From Cylindrotheca closterium (taxonomy: Eukaryota; Bacillariophyta; Bacillariophyceae; Bacillariales; Bacillariaceae), in assembly GCA_933822405.4 (NCBI GenBank), contig CAKOGP040000002.1, forward strand, positions 188,599 to 252,598: 64,000 nucleotides of DNA, written 5' to 3'. The notes beneath the pieces were generated by a model. The model was not told the origin of the DNA. It searched no databases and saw only the letters and a program-made list of their open reading frames with translations. The position numbers were made by a program, and so were the translations under genes. Positions 39,052-49,116 of this stretch are shown piece after piece; within the stretch, counting starts at the first letter, position 1, and each line of letters begins with the position of its first letter.

Positions 39052-39702
39052 TTACTTCTTTTCACTATCATCGCTGGGACCGCTGATGGTATCCCTGGCC
39101 TTTTGCACACCCGAATCGATCGCACCGCCAAGTTTTGATCCGGCTTCCGTCGCAGATCCTGGTAGAGCGTCACCAATCTTTTCACTGGTGCTCTTATTCT
39201 CGGCCTCCTTCTGTTCTTCAGACTTGGTGGCTTCCTTCACCTTCTCACGCACGCCTGTGATTCTGTCACCGATCTTTTCAGTGATGCTCTTCTCTGCTTC
39301 CTTCTGCTCCTCCGTCTTGGTGGCTTCGTGTACCTTCTCACGTACGTCTTCACGCACGCCTGTGATCTTGTCAGCAAGCTTGTCAGTGGTAGTTGGCTCT
39401 ATGTCCTTCGGTTCTTCAGTCTTGCTGAACTTCTCGCGCACACCTGTGATCTTGTCACCGATCCATTCAGTGGTGGTTTTGTTCTCTGCCTCTTTCTGTT
39501 CCTCAGACTTGGTGGCTTCGTTGACCTTCTCACGCACGTCCGTGATCTTATCAGCAAGCTTGTCAGTGGTTGTTGGCTCTGGTTCCTTCTGTTCTTTGAT
39601 GTTTGCTTCGCTGAACTTCTCGCGCACATTATCAATTCCGGCCTTGGCAGTGTCGATAGCAGTATCGAAGATATTTCCGTTTTGTTTATCGTTAGGAGCC
39701 AT
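39052..39702 (-). CDS. LEA-like charged repeat protein, long form (copy 1)
   Basis: 216 residues from MAPNDK at 39702. Head GNIFDTAIDTAKAGIDNVREKF, then about five repeats of the type TTTDKLADKITDVREK-NEATKSEEQKEAEN, one containing TTEWIGDKITGVREK, then a tail SEKIGDALPGSATEAGSKLG...SGPSDDSEKK. The upstream extension to 39765 (MDITNTLQ...) is not used because it is out of frame in the third copy (49752-50402), while MAPNDK is kept. Highly hydrophilic, low complexity, predicted amphipathic helices; LEA-like stress protection is inferred. The plus-strand 231-residue frame over it is an antisense shadow of the repeats. Confidence 0.75.
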   Translation of the reverse strand: MAPNDKQNGNIFDTAIDTAKAGIDNVREKFSEANIKEQKEPEPTTTDKLADKITDVREKVNEATKSEEQKEAENKTTTEWIGDKITGVREKFSKTEEPKDIEPTTTDKLADKITGVREDVREKVHEATKTEEQKEAEKSITEKIGDRITGVREKVKEATKSEEQKEAENKSTSEKIGDALPGSATEAGSKLGGAIDSGVQKARDTISGPSDDSEKK

Positions 39703-39833
39703 GATTTCGTTTCCTTTTGTTTGTTTTCGAGTTTCTGTGTACTGTAGTGTGTTTGTAATGTCCAATGTTTTGGAATTGTGAGATCCATTCGTAAGATGGA
39801 TGACAGAGATGATTGATGGATTTGTTCGCCCTT

Positions 39834-39867
39834 CTTCGTGTCAAGAATGAAAATCTCAGACACGAAG
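39834..39867. promoter_or_regulatory. Conserved inverted repeat upstream of LEA-like gene
   Basis: CTTCGTGTC ... GACACGAAG with 16-nt spacer, 132 bp upstream of the ATG at 39702. Confidence 0.6.
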
Positions 39868-40328
39868 CTCAAACAGGACTTGATCTGATACACGACTGAT
39901 GGAGTAGCACGTAACTGGCACATTTGTACCTACTTCAGCCGATAAGAGATTGCATCAGATGAAGCCTCATCGATCCCTAAAATACAAATCAGCGTAAAAA
40001 CAAATGACTTCTGGTCTGACAGTAATGCAATCATTAACTCCATTAAGTAACCAATTTCTCATTAGTGACCCTCTTTGTCATCATCTGCTATTGAGATGCT
40101 CATTCTTCATGGTACATCATTTGATGCTGATGCATTCATAGAGAATGTATTAGCGCCTACTTAGTTTTTGCTGATACTACTACATCTCATACCGCTGCTC
40201 CCCATGATGAGTCATGCCATGCATGAATCCTCATAAGAAGTTGCATAGTGTACGCTGCCTAGTGGAACGCTTTTTCGTTGCTTTCTGGTGATAAGAGTTC
40301 AAGAAAAGAACTACTCCAGTTTGTCACT

Positions 40329-40772
40329 CAATCCAAGTTCATTCGATCCTGAATTTTTGTCAGATGCTTGATTTGCTTCATTTCGTCACTGTCATCATCA
40401 ACTTGTTGCGCACCCGAATCGATCACATCGAACTTTTGATCACCTCCTTCTCAGAGTCGGACAAGGCATCACCCATCTTTTTAGTGTTTCTTTTTGCTAA
40501 TTCCATCTTTTCCTCAGCGACTTCGTTAACCTTCTCGCTCGTATTACTCAAATAGCTAATTCCATCTCTTCCTCAGCGACTTCGTTGACCTTCTCGCTCG
40601 CATTATTCATTTGAGTCTTGGTATTGTCACTTGCGATATCGAGCATCTCTCCAAGGGTCTTATCTTACAGTTGCGATGATGGCTGAAACACTTGATCGCT
40701 TGAGACTGTAAATCCTTTGCTGGAAGGAGCAAAAAGGAAAATTGAAGCAGCGACGCTGAAAAGGAACTTTAT
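40329..40772 (-). pseudogene. Decayed secreted LEA-like gene (copy 1)
   Basis: Minus-strand relic. The expected start is ATA instead of ATG (40770-40772), followed by a good signal peptide (KFLFSVAASIFLFAPSSKGF), a stop after PSSQL where family sequence would continue DKTLGEMLDIASDNTK, then NNASEKVNEVAEEEMELAI and another stop caused by a local duplication of about 60 bp (40501-40620). The rest (KRNTKKMGDALSDSEKE) is frameshifted. It shows that the small family once had signal peptides. Confidence 0.65.
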
Positions 40773-40868
40773 TGTGGTTTTGTTTTGTGATGTGCAAGTG
40801 ATAAATTGTTTACTGTTTGATGTAGCGTTTGATTTGTGAGATTGATTTTGCAATAAGATTGATGACAA

Positions 40869-41519
40869 GGAGATGATTGATCAATTCATTCACAATATTT
40901 ACTTCGTGATCGAGTGTCACGAAAAAATCTCTGGCACGAAGCTCAAGCGGGACTTCGACTGACCAAGAAAGAGAGTACATACTTCAACCTGAAACTTTCA
41001 ACAATAGTGATTGCAGCAGACGCGACCCCATGACGTCCTGAATGAATCAATCAGAACAGAACTGTGCTCAGCAATCGAGCTAGTTGTTGCGCCCATCCAA
41101 TAAGTCATCGACATAGCCAACGTGCAGACCCTTGGACGGCTACCAGGATCATGCTCATTGCATAACATTTGAGGTTGTTGTAGTTGTGTTGATGAGGCTA
41201 TTACAAATCAATGTGCGAAGTATACCAGCTGAGCATCACTTGGTCTACTTTAGTATAACACTGCATCGGATGTTGATAAAGCATAACATTTAGGTTGTTG
41301 TAGTTGTGTTGATGAGGCTATTACAAATCAATGTGCGAAGTATACCAGCTGAGCATCACTTGGTTTACTTTAGTATAACACTGCATCGGATGTTGATAAA
41401 ATGATTCTAGAAACGTGATACTCTACACAGTATCCCAATCAAAGCTTATTCAAATTGAGATGTATGTTAATCGACTGATTTAACTATGTTCAGTGTCACC
41501 GGGGCCCCTGATAGTATGG
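40869..41519. other. Spacer in copy 1
   Basis: About 650 bp with no gene; contains the 120-bp direct duplication at 41160-41400 and a degenerate form of the upstream element near 40905-40950 (GGCACGAAGCTCAAGCGGGACTT). Confidence 0.5.
41160..41400. repeat. 120-bp direct tandem duplication in copy 1
   Basis: GCATAACATTT...GTTGATAAA occurs twice in a row (41160-41280 and 41281-41400), differing by one deleted base and one substitution. Confidence 0.9.
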
Positions 41520-41987
41520 TTATACCGCCAAGGCTTCCGTCACAGATTCACCAATCGTTTGTTCATTGGTATTCTTCCTCTCGGCTTCCTTCTGTTCCTC
41601 AGACTTGGTGGCTTCCTTCACCTTCTCTTTTACGTCTGCAATTTTGTCACCAATCTTGTCAGTAGTGCTCTTCTCTGCTTCCTTTTGTTCCTCAGACTTG
41701 GTGGCTTCGTTGTACTTCTCTCGTACATCTGTAATCTTGTCACCAATCTTGTCAGTAACGCCTTTCTCTGCTTCCTTTTGTTCATCAGACTTGGTGGCTT
41801 CGTTATACTTTTCACGGACGTCTGTGATTTTGTCAGCAAGCTTGTCAGTGGTGGTTTTCTCTGCTTCCTTCTGTTCCTCCGTCTTGGTAGCTTCGTTGTA
41901 CTTCTCGCGCACATTATCAATTCCGACCTTGGCATTGTCGATAGCAGTATCGAAGATATTTCCGTTTTGTTTATCGTTAGGAGCCAT
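41520..41987 (-). CDS. LEA-like charged repeat protein, short form (copy 1)
   Basis: 155 residues from MAPNDK at 41987. Head GNIFDTAIDNAKVGIDNVREKYNEATK, then four clean repeats (TTTDKLADKITDVREKYNEA and variants with GVTDKIGDKITDVREKY), ending in NEQTIGESVTEALAV. Repeats alternate Lys and Glu with no Cys and few aromatics apart from the regular Tyr in REKYNEA. Same class as the 216-residue form but with a different tail and no SDDSEKK end. The inverted repeat 42121-42166 lies 134 bp upstream. Confidence 0.75.
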   Translation of the reverse strand: MAPNDKQNGNIFDTAIDNAKVGIDNVREKYNEATKTEEQKEAEKTTTDKLADKITDVREKYNEATKSDEQKEAEKGVTDKIGDKITDVREKYNEATKSEEQKEAEKSTTDKIGDKIADVKEKVKEATKSEEQKEAERKNTNEQTIGESVTEALAV

Positions 41988-42604
41988 GCTTTCGTTTCGT
42001 TTCGTTTCGTTTTCTTTCGAGTTTACTGTTTACTGTTGTGTTTGTAATATCCAATGTTTTGGAATTGTGAGATTCATTTTTTTCACGTAGATGACATAAT
42101 TGATGGCTTTATTCGCCCTTCTTCGTGTCAAGAATCAATCGAATGAATAAAATCTCAGACACGAAGCTCAAACGGGACTCGCTCTGATTCACGCTTGAGG
42201 ATTTGAAGAGTAGCACGTAACTGGAGCCGATGATGATTGCAAAAGGTTAAGCCCCAAGACGTCCTGAATAAATCGATCAGCTAAGAATTTCATGGTGTGC
42301 GATGGTAATAAGTTCAGCAAAGCAAGTTTCAATATTTGCGCCTATGCAATATAAGTCATCGATTTGCCATTGCGGCCGCTTGACGACGTTACGGTAGGAT
42401 GCCGATGGTATATCATTTGACACTATTGTGTTGAGAAGAAGAAACAAAATCAATCTGCTAAATGTACCGACTTCCGGTACTATTATCGTAAAAAAATACA
42501 TCGTACTGCATCGTACTCTAATAAATGATTCTGGACTTTTAACTTATTACACAGCAATGCACAGAGATTACTCAAGGTGGTGAAAGGATGTGTTGATGCC
42601 CGAT
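41988..42604. other. Spacer in copy 1
   Basis: 617 bp with the upstream inverted repeat of the short-form gene and a stretch near 42300-42490 related to 38750-38940. No gene seen. Confidence 0.5.
42121..42166. promoter_or_regulatory. Conserved inverted repeat upstream of LEA-like gene (long spacer)
   Basis: The same arms CTTCGTGTC and GACACGAAG but with a 28-nt spacer, 134 bp upstream of the ATG at 41987. Confidence 0.6.
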
Positions 42605-43127
42605 TTACTTCTTTTCACTATCATCGCTGGGACTGATGGATTCCCTAACCTTTTGCACGCCTGAATCTATCATGCCGCCAAGTTTTGATCCGGCTTCCGT
42701 CGCCGATTCGGGTAGAGCGTCACCAATCTTTTCACTGGTGCTCTTCTCGGCTTCCTTCTGTTCCTCAGACTTGGTGGCTTCTTTCACTTTCTCTCGTACG
42801 TCTGAATTTTTTTCTCCAATCTTTTCAGGGATGCTCTTCTCTGCTTCCTTCTGTTCCTCCGTCTTTGTGGCCTCGTGGACCTTCTCACGCACGTCTGTGA
42901 TCTTGTCAGGGCTCTATGTCCTTCGGTTCTTCAGTCTTGCTGAAGTTCTCGTGCACGCCTGTAATCTTGTCACCAATCCATTCAGTGGTGGTTTTGTTCT
43001 CTGCCTCCTTCTCTTCCTCAGACTTAGTGGCTTCGTTGACCTTCTCGCGCACATTCTCAATTCCTGCCTTGGCAGTGTCGATAGCAGTATCGAAGATATT
43101 TCCGTTTTGTTTATCGTTCGGAGCCAT
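42605..43127 (-). pseudogene. LEA-like gene broken by a frameshift deletion (copy 1)
   Basis: Starts like the intact members (MAPNDKQNGNIFDTAIDTAKAGIENVREK) but after KTEEPKDIEP it hits a stop. Compared with the 216-residue gene, about 20 nt are missing just after the codons for IEP, around 42905-42920, shifting the frame. The rest (REKVHEATKTEEQKEAEKS ... SDDSEKK, 42605-42892) is preserved in another frame. It also lacks the CTTCGTGTC inverted repeat upstream. Both features argue for a dead gene, although the first 70-odd codons could still be made. Confidence 0.75.
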
Positions 43128-43472
43128 GATTTCGTTTCGTTTTGTTTTCGAGTTCAAACAGCCTGAACTGATTCATTCACGATTGAAGCAGAAAACCAAT
43201 TTGTCATTAGGGACCTTTTCTGTCATCACGATCAGCTATTGAGATGCCCATATATGGTACACCATCTGACCCTGATGCATTCATAGAGATTGTACTAGCG
43301 CCTACATAGTTTTTGCTGATGATACTACGCCTCATACCGCAGCTGTTCATGACGAGCCAGGACCACAACCTGAATCCTTATAACAAGAAGTTGCATAGTG
43401 TACGCTAGTGGAACGCTTTTTCGTTGTACTCTGATGATAAAGTTCAAGAAAAGAACTACTCTATTTTGCCGC

Positions 43473-43766
43473 TCAATCCAAGTTCATTCGATCCTGAATG
43501 TTTGTCAGATGCTTGATTTGTTTCGTTTCGTCAATGTCATCGATCGCATCGCCAACTTTTGATCCGGCCTCCTTCGCAGCATCGGACAATGCATCACCCA
43601 TCTTTTTAGTGTTTCTTTTGGCTAATTCCATCTTTTCCTCAGCGGATTCGTTAACCTTCTCGCTCGCATTATTCATTTGAGTCTTGGTATTGTCATCTCT
43701 TGTTCAGCGGCCTTATCGTAGAGTTGCAATGATTATCGAAGCAGCGATGCTGAAAATGAACTTCAT
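43473..43766 (-). pseudogene. Decayed small secreted LEA-like gene (unit junction 1/2)
   Basis: Same structure as 38057-38416: a short signal frame (MKFIFSIAAS, from 43766) in one register and NNASEKVNESAEEKMELAKRNTKKMGDALSDAAKEAGSKVGDAID in another. The upstream part (43647-43766) is the exact unit sequence; the downstream half differs from the left-flank copy, so the repeat boundary runs through this gene. Confidence 0.55.
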
Positions 43767-44401
43767 TGTGGTTGTGTTTTGTGATGTGCAAGAGATTGAT
43801 TATTTACTATTTGATGTAGCGCTTTATAATATCAAATGGTCTGGAAGTGTAAGGCGTACATCCGCGAGATAGATGACAACAGACAACGGAAAACAAGATC
43901 GATCGATTGATTGATTGATTTGGAAACATAAATTTTCAGACGCGAAAACATGATAGAAGCACTACCTCAATTATGACTCCACCTGGCTGAAGAGCACGTC
44001 CTTGATACTTTAGCGGTAGCATTGCCGCAGGTGAAACCTCACGGCGACCTCAATAGGTAAATCATAACAGACCTCGGTGACTGTTCGTAATAGTAAGATG
44101 TTCAGCAAACCCAGTTTATGCTTAGCCCATACTAAAATATGTCATCATTTGGGGCTGCTTGACCTTGTCATCATGTGCTACAATAGGATGCTGATGGTAC
44201 ATCATTTGCCGCTACCGTTCTGTTGAGAAGGAGATCCAAAACCGATCTGCGAAATCTGTTGGCACTATTCTAGTAAAAGATAGTCGACAACACTGCACCA
44301 GATAGTCGACAAAATGATTCTAGAAATGTGTTTTTAAAAATCTAATTTGTTAGGTCAAAGATAACTCAAGCTGAATGTGTGTCAGGCTTCTGAATTCTCA
44401 T

Positions 44402-45052
44402 TTACTTCTTTTCACTATCATCGCTGGGACCGCTGATGGTATCCCTGGCCTTTTGCACACCCGAATCGATCGCACCGCCAAGTTTTGATCCGGCTTCCGT
44501 CGCAGATCCTGGTAGAGCGTCACCAATCTTTTCACTGGTGCTCTTATTCTCGGCCTCCTTCTGTTCTTCAGACTTGGTGGCTTCCTTCACCTTCTCACGC
44601 ACGCCTGTGATTCTGTCACCGATCTTTTCAGTGATGCTCTTCTCTGCTTCCTTCTGCTCCTCCGTCTTGGTGGCTTCGTGTACCTTCTCACGTACGTCTT
44701 CACGCACGCCTGTGATCTTGTCAGCAAGCTTGTCAGTGGTAGTTGGCTCTATGTCCTTCGGTTCTTCAGTCTTGCTGAACTTCTCGCGCACACCTGTGAT
44801 CTTGTCACCGATCCATTCAGTGGTGGTTTTGTTCTCTGCCTCTTTCTGTTCCTCAGACTTGGTGGCTTCGTTGACCTTCTCACGCACGTCCGTGATCTTA
44901 TCAGCAAGCTTGTCAGTGGTTGTTGGCTCTGGTTCCTTCTGTTCTTTGATGTTTGCTTCGCTGAACTTCTCGCGCACATTATCAATTCCGGCCTTGGCAG
45001 TGTCGATAGCAGTATCGAAGATATTTCCGTTTTGTTTATCGTTAGGAGCCAT
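44402..45052 (-). CDS. LEA-like charged repeat protein, long form (copy 2)
   Basis: 216 residues, identical in sequence to the gene at 39052-39702, offset by exactly 5350 bp, with the same start and the same upstream element (45184-45217). Confidence 0.75.
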   Translation of the reverse strand: MAPNDKQNGNIFDTAIDTAKAGIDNVREKFSEANIKEQKEPEPTTTDKLADKITDVREKVNEATKSEEQKEAENKTTTEWIGDKITGVREKFSKTEEPKDIEPTTTDKLADKITGVREDVREKVHEATKTEEQKEAEKSITEKIGDRITGVREKVKEATKSEEQKEAENKSTSEKIGDALPGSATEAGSKLGGAIDSGVQKARDTISGPSDDSEKK

Positions 45053-45183
45053 GATTTCGTTTCCTTTTGTTTGTTTTCGAGTTTCTGTGTACTGTAGTGT
45101 GTTTGTAATGTCCAATGTTTTGGAATTGTGAGATCCATTCGTAAGATGGATGACAGAGATGATTGATGGATTTGTTCGCCCTT

Positions 45184-45217
45184 CTTCGTGTCAAGAATGA
45201 AAATCTCAGACACGAAG
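45184..45217. promoter_or_regulatory. Conserved inverted repeat upstream of LEA-like gene (copy 2)
   Basis: Same 34-bp element as at 39834-39867. Confidence 0.6.
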
Positions 45218-45678
45218 CTCAAACAGGACTTGATCTGATACACGACTGATGGAGTAGCACGTAACTGGCACATTTGTACCTACTTCAGCCGATAAGAGAT
45301 TGCATCAGATGAAGCCTCATCGATCCCTAAAATACAAATCAGCGTAAAAACAAATGACTTCTGGTCTGACAGTAATGCAATCATTAACTCCATTAAGTAA
45401 CCAATTTCTCATTAGTGACCCTCTTTGTCATCATCTGCTATTGAGATGCTCATTCTTCATGGTACATCATTTGATGCTGATGCATTCATAGAGAATGTAT
45501 TAGCGCCTACTTAGTTTTTGCTGATACTACTACATCTCATACCGCTGCTCCCCATGATGAGTCATGCCATGCATGAATCCTCATAAGAAGTTGCATAGTG
45601 TACGCTGCCTAGTGGAACGCTTTTTCGTTGCTTTCTGGTGATAAGAGTTCAAGAAAAGAACTACTCCAGTTTGTCACT

Positions 45679-46122
45679 CAATCCAAGTTCATTCGATCCT
45701 GAATTTTTGTCAGATGCTTGATTTGCTTCATTTCGTCACTGTCATCATCAACTTGTTGCGCACCCGAATCGATCACATCGAACTTTTGATCACCTCCTTC
45801 TCAGAGTCGGACAAGGCATCACCCATCTTTTTAGTGTTTCTTTTTGCTAATTCCATCTTTTCCTCAGCGACTTCGTTAACCTTCTCGCTCGTATTACTCA
45901 AATAGCTAATTCCATCTCTTCCTCAGCGACTTCGTTGACCTTCTCGCTCGCATTATTCATTTGAGTCTTGGTATTGTCACTTGCGATATCGAGCATCTCT
46001 CCAAGGGTCTTATCTTACAGTTGCGATGATGGCTGAAACACTTGATCGCTTGAGACTGTAAATCCTTTGCTGGAAGGAGCAAAAAGGAAAATTGAAGCAG
46101 CGACGCTGAAAAGGAACTTTAT
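45679..46122 (-). pseudogene. Decayed secreted LEA-like gene (copy 2)
   Basis: Identical to 40329-40772, with the same ATA start, stops and local duplication; the lesions therefore predate the tandem duplication. Confidence 0.65.
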
Positions 46123-46509
46123 TGTGGTTTTGTTTTGTGATGTGCAAGTGATAAATTGTTTACTGTTTGATGTAGCGTTTGATTTGTGAGATTGATTTTG
46201 CAATAAGATTGATGACAAGGAGATGATTGATCAATTCATTCACAATATTTACTTCGTGATCGAGTGTCACGAAAAAATCTCTGGCACGAAGCTCAAGCGG
46301 GACTTCGACTGACCAAGAAAGAGAGTACATACTTCAACCTGAAACTTTCAACAATAGTGATTGCAGCAGACGCGACCCCATGACGTCCTGAATGAATCAA
46401 TCAGAACAGAACTGTGCTCAGCAATCGAGCTAGTTGTTGCGCCCATCCAATAAGTCATCGACATAGCCAACGTGCAGACCCTTGGACGGCTACCAGGATC
46501 ATGCTCATT

Positions 46510-46750
46510 GCATAACATTTGAGGTTGTTGTAGTTGTGTTGATGAGGCTATTACAAATCAATGTGCGAAGTATACCAGCTGAGCATCACTTGGTCTACTT
46601 TAGTATAACACTGCATCGGATGTTGATAAAGCATAACATTTAGGTTGTTGTAGTTGTGTTGATGAGGCTATTACAAATCAATGTGCGAAGTATACCAGCT
46701 GAGCATCACTTGGTTTACTTTAGTATAACACTGCATCGGATGTTGATAAA
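46510..46750. repeat. 120-bp direct tandem duplication in copy 2
   Basis: Same as 41160-41400, including the one-base difference between the two halves. Confidence 0.9.
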
Positions 46751-46869
46751 ATGATTCTAGAAACGTGATACTCTACACAGTATCCCAATCAAAGCTTATT
46801 CAAATTGAGATGTATGTTAATCGACTGATTTAACTATGTTCAGTGTCACCGGGGCCCCTGATAGTATGG

Positions 46870-47337
46870 TTATACCGCCAAGGCTTCCGTCACAGATTCA
46901 CCAATCGTTTGTTCATTGGTATTCTTCCTCTCGGCTTCCTTCTGTTCCTCAGACTTGGTGGCTTCCTTCACCTTCTCTTTTACGTCTGCAATTTTGTCAC
47001 CAATCTTGTCAGTAGTGCTCTTCTCTGCTTCCTTTTGTTCCTCAGACTTGGTGGCTTCGTTGTACTTCTCTCGTACATCTGTAATCTTGTCACCAATCTT
47101 GTCAGTAACGCCTTTCTCTGCTTCCTTTTGTTCATCAGACTTGGTGGCTTCGTTATACTTTTCACGGACGTCTGTGATTTTGTCAGCAAGCTTGTCAGTG
47201 GTGGTTTTCTCTGCTTCCTTCTGTTCCTCCGTCTTGGTAGCTTCGTTGTACTTCTCGCGCACATTATCAATTCCGACCTTGGCATTGTCGATAGCAGTAT
47301 CGAAGATATTTCCGTTTTGTTTATCGTTAGGAGCCAT
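46870..47337 (-). CDS. LEA-like charged repeat protein, short form (copy 2)
   Basis: 155 residues, identical to 41520-41987, with the long-spacer inverted repeat at 47471-47516 upstream. Confidence 0.75.
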   Translation of the reverse strand: MAPNDKQNGNIFDTAIDNAKVGIDNVREKYNEATKTEEQKEAEKTTTDKLADKITDVREKYNEATKSDEQKEAEKGVTDKIGDKITDVREKYNEATKSEEQKEAEKSTTDKIGDKIADVKEKVKEATKSEEQKEAERKNTNEQTIGESVTEALAV

Positions 47338-47470
47338 GCTTTCGTTTCGTTTCGTTTCGTTTTCTTTCGAGTTTACTGTTTACTGTTGTGTTTGTAATAT
47401 CCAATGTTTTGGAATTGTGAGATTCATTTTTTTCACGTAGATGACATAATTGATGGCTTTATTCGCCCTT

Positions 47471-47516
47471 CTTCGTGTCAAGAATCAATCGAATGAATAA
47501 AATCTCAGACACGAAG
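47471..47516. promoter_or_regulatory. Conserved inverted repeat upstream of LEA-like gene (copy 2, long spacer)
   Basis: Same 46-bp element as at 42121-42166. Confidence 0.6.
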
Positions 47517-47954
47517 CTCAAACGGGACTCGCTCTGATTCACGCTTGAGGATTTGAAGAGTAGCACGTAACTGGAGCCGATGATGATTGCAAAAGGTTAA
47601 GCCCCAAGACGTCCTGAATAAATCGATCAGCTAAGAATTTCATGGTGTGCGATGGTAATAAGTTCAGCAAAGCAAGTTTCAATATTTGCGCCTATGCAAT
47701 ATAAGTCATCGATTTGCCATTGCGGCCGCTTGACGACGTTACGGTAGGATGCCGATGGTATATCATTTGACACTATTGTGTTGAGAAGAAGAAACAAAAT
47801 CAATCTGCTAAATGTACCGACTTCCGGTACTATTATCGTAAAAAAATACATCGTACTGCATCGTACTCTAATAAATGATTCTGGACTTTTAACTTATTAC
47901 ACAGCAATGCACAGAGATTACTCAAGGTGGTGAAAGGATGTGTTGATGCCCGAT

Positions 47955-48477
47955 TTACTTCTTTTCACTATCATCGCTGGGACTGATGGATTCCCTAACC
48001 TTTTGCACGCCTGAATCTATCATGCCGCCAAGTTTTGATCCGGCTTCCGTCGCCGATTCGGGTAGAGCGTCACCAATCTTTTCACTGGTGCTCTTCTCGG
48101 CTTCCTTCTGTTCCTCAGACTTGGTGGCTTCTTTCACTTTCTCTCGTACGTCTGAATTTTTTTCTCCAATCTTTTCAGGGATGCTCTTCTCTGCTTCCTT
48201 CTGTTCCTCCGTCTTTGTGGCCTCGTGGACCTTCTCACGCACGTCTGTGATCTTGTCAGGGCTCTATGTCCTTCGGTTCTTCAGTCTTGCTGAAGTTCTC
48301 GTGCACGCCTGTAATCTTGTCACCAATCCATTCAGTGGTGGTTTTGTTCTCTGCCTCCTTCTCTTCCTCAGACTTAGTGGCTTCGTTGACCTTCTCGCGC
48401 ACATTCTCAATTCCTGCCTTGGCAGTGTCGATAGCAGTATCGAAGATATTTCCGTTTTGTTTATCGTTCGGAGCCAT
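47955..48477 (-). pseudogene. LEA-like gene broken by a frameshift deletion (copy 2)
   Basis: Identical to 42605-43127 with the same deletion, so the break is older than the duplication or both copies are one locus assembled twice. Confidence 0.75.
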
Positions 48478-48822
48478 GATTTCGTTTCGTTTTGTTTTCG
48501 AGTTCAAACAGCCTGAACTGATTCATTCACGATTGAAGCAGAAAACCAATTTGTCATTAGGGACCTTTTCTGTCATCACGATCAGCTATTGAGATGCCCA
48601 TATATGGTACACCATCTGACCCTGATGCATTCATAGAGATTGTACTAGCGCCTACATAGTTTTTGCTGATGATACTACGCCTCATACCGCAGCTGTTCAT
48701 GACGAGCCAGGACCACAACCTGAATCCTTATAACAAGAAGTTGCATAGTGTACGCTAGTGGAACGCTTTTTCGTTGTACTCTGATGATAAAGTTCAAGAA
48801 AAGAACTACTCTATTTTGCCGC

Positions 48823-49116
48823 TCAATCCAAGTTCATTCGATCCTGAATGTTTGTCAGATGCTTGATTTGTTTCGTTTCGTCAATGTCATCGATCGCATC
48901 GCCAACTTTTGATCCGGCCTCCTTCGCAGCATCGGACAATGCATCACCCATCTTTTTAGTGTTTCTTTTGGCTAATTCCATCTTTTCCTCAGCGGATTCG
49001 TTAACCTTCTCGCTCGCATTATTCATTTGAGTCTTGGTATTGTCATCTCTTGTTCAGCGGCCTTATCGTAGAGTTGCAATGATTATCGAAGCAGCGATGC
49101 TGAAAATGAACTTCAT
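48823..49116 (-). pseudogene. Decayed small secreted LEA-like gene (unit junction 2/3)
   Basis: Identical to 43473-43766. Confidence 0.55.

Larger units (their letters stand above)
38297..43646. repeat. 5350-bp tandem unit, copy 1
   Basis: From 38297 onward the sequence matches the sequence 5350 bp downstream in every stretch compared by eye, and the coded proteins are identical. Left of 38297 the match drops (AGCGACTTCG against AGCGGATTCG). The unit holds two intact-looking LEA-like genes and several decayed ones, all on the minus strand. No transposase or terminal repeats are present. Confidence 0.93.
43647..48996. repeat. 5350-bp tandem unit, copy 2
   Basis: Appears identical to copy 1 over its whole length; contained genes are listed separately. 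Confidence 0.93.

Noticed and set aside
39086..39781. Long plus-strand open frames over the LEA-like genes (also at 41493-42090, 42636-43242 and copies)
   Set aside because: They are antisense to the charged repeat proteins and code Ser/Phe/Val-rich repeats that simply mirror the sense repeats. The sense frames have the conserved MAPNDK start and intact heads.
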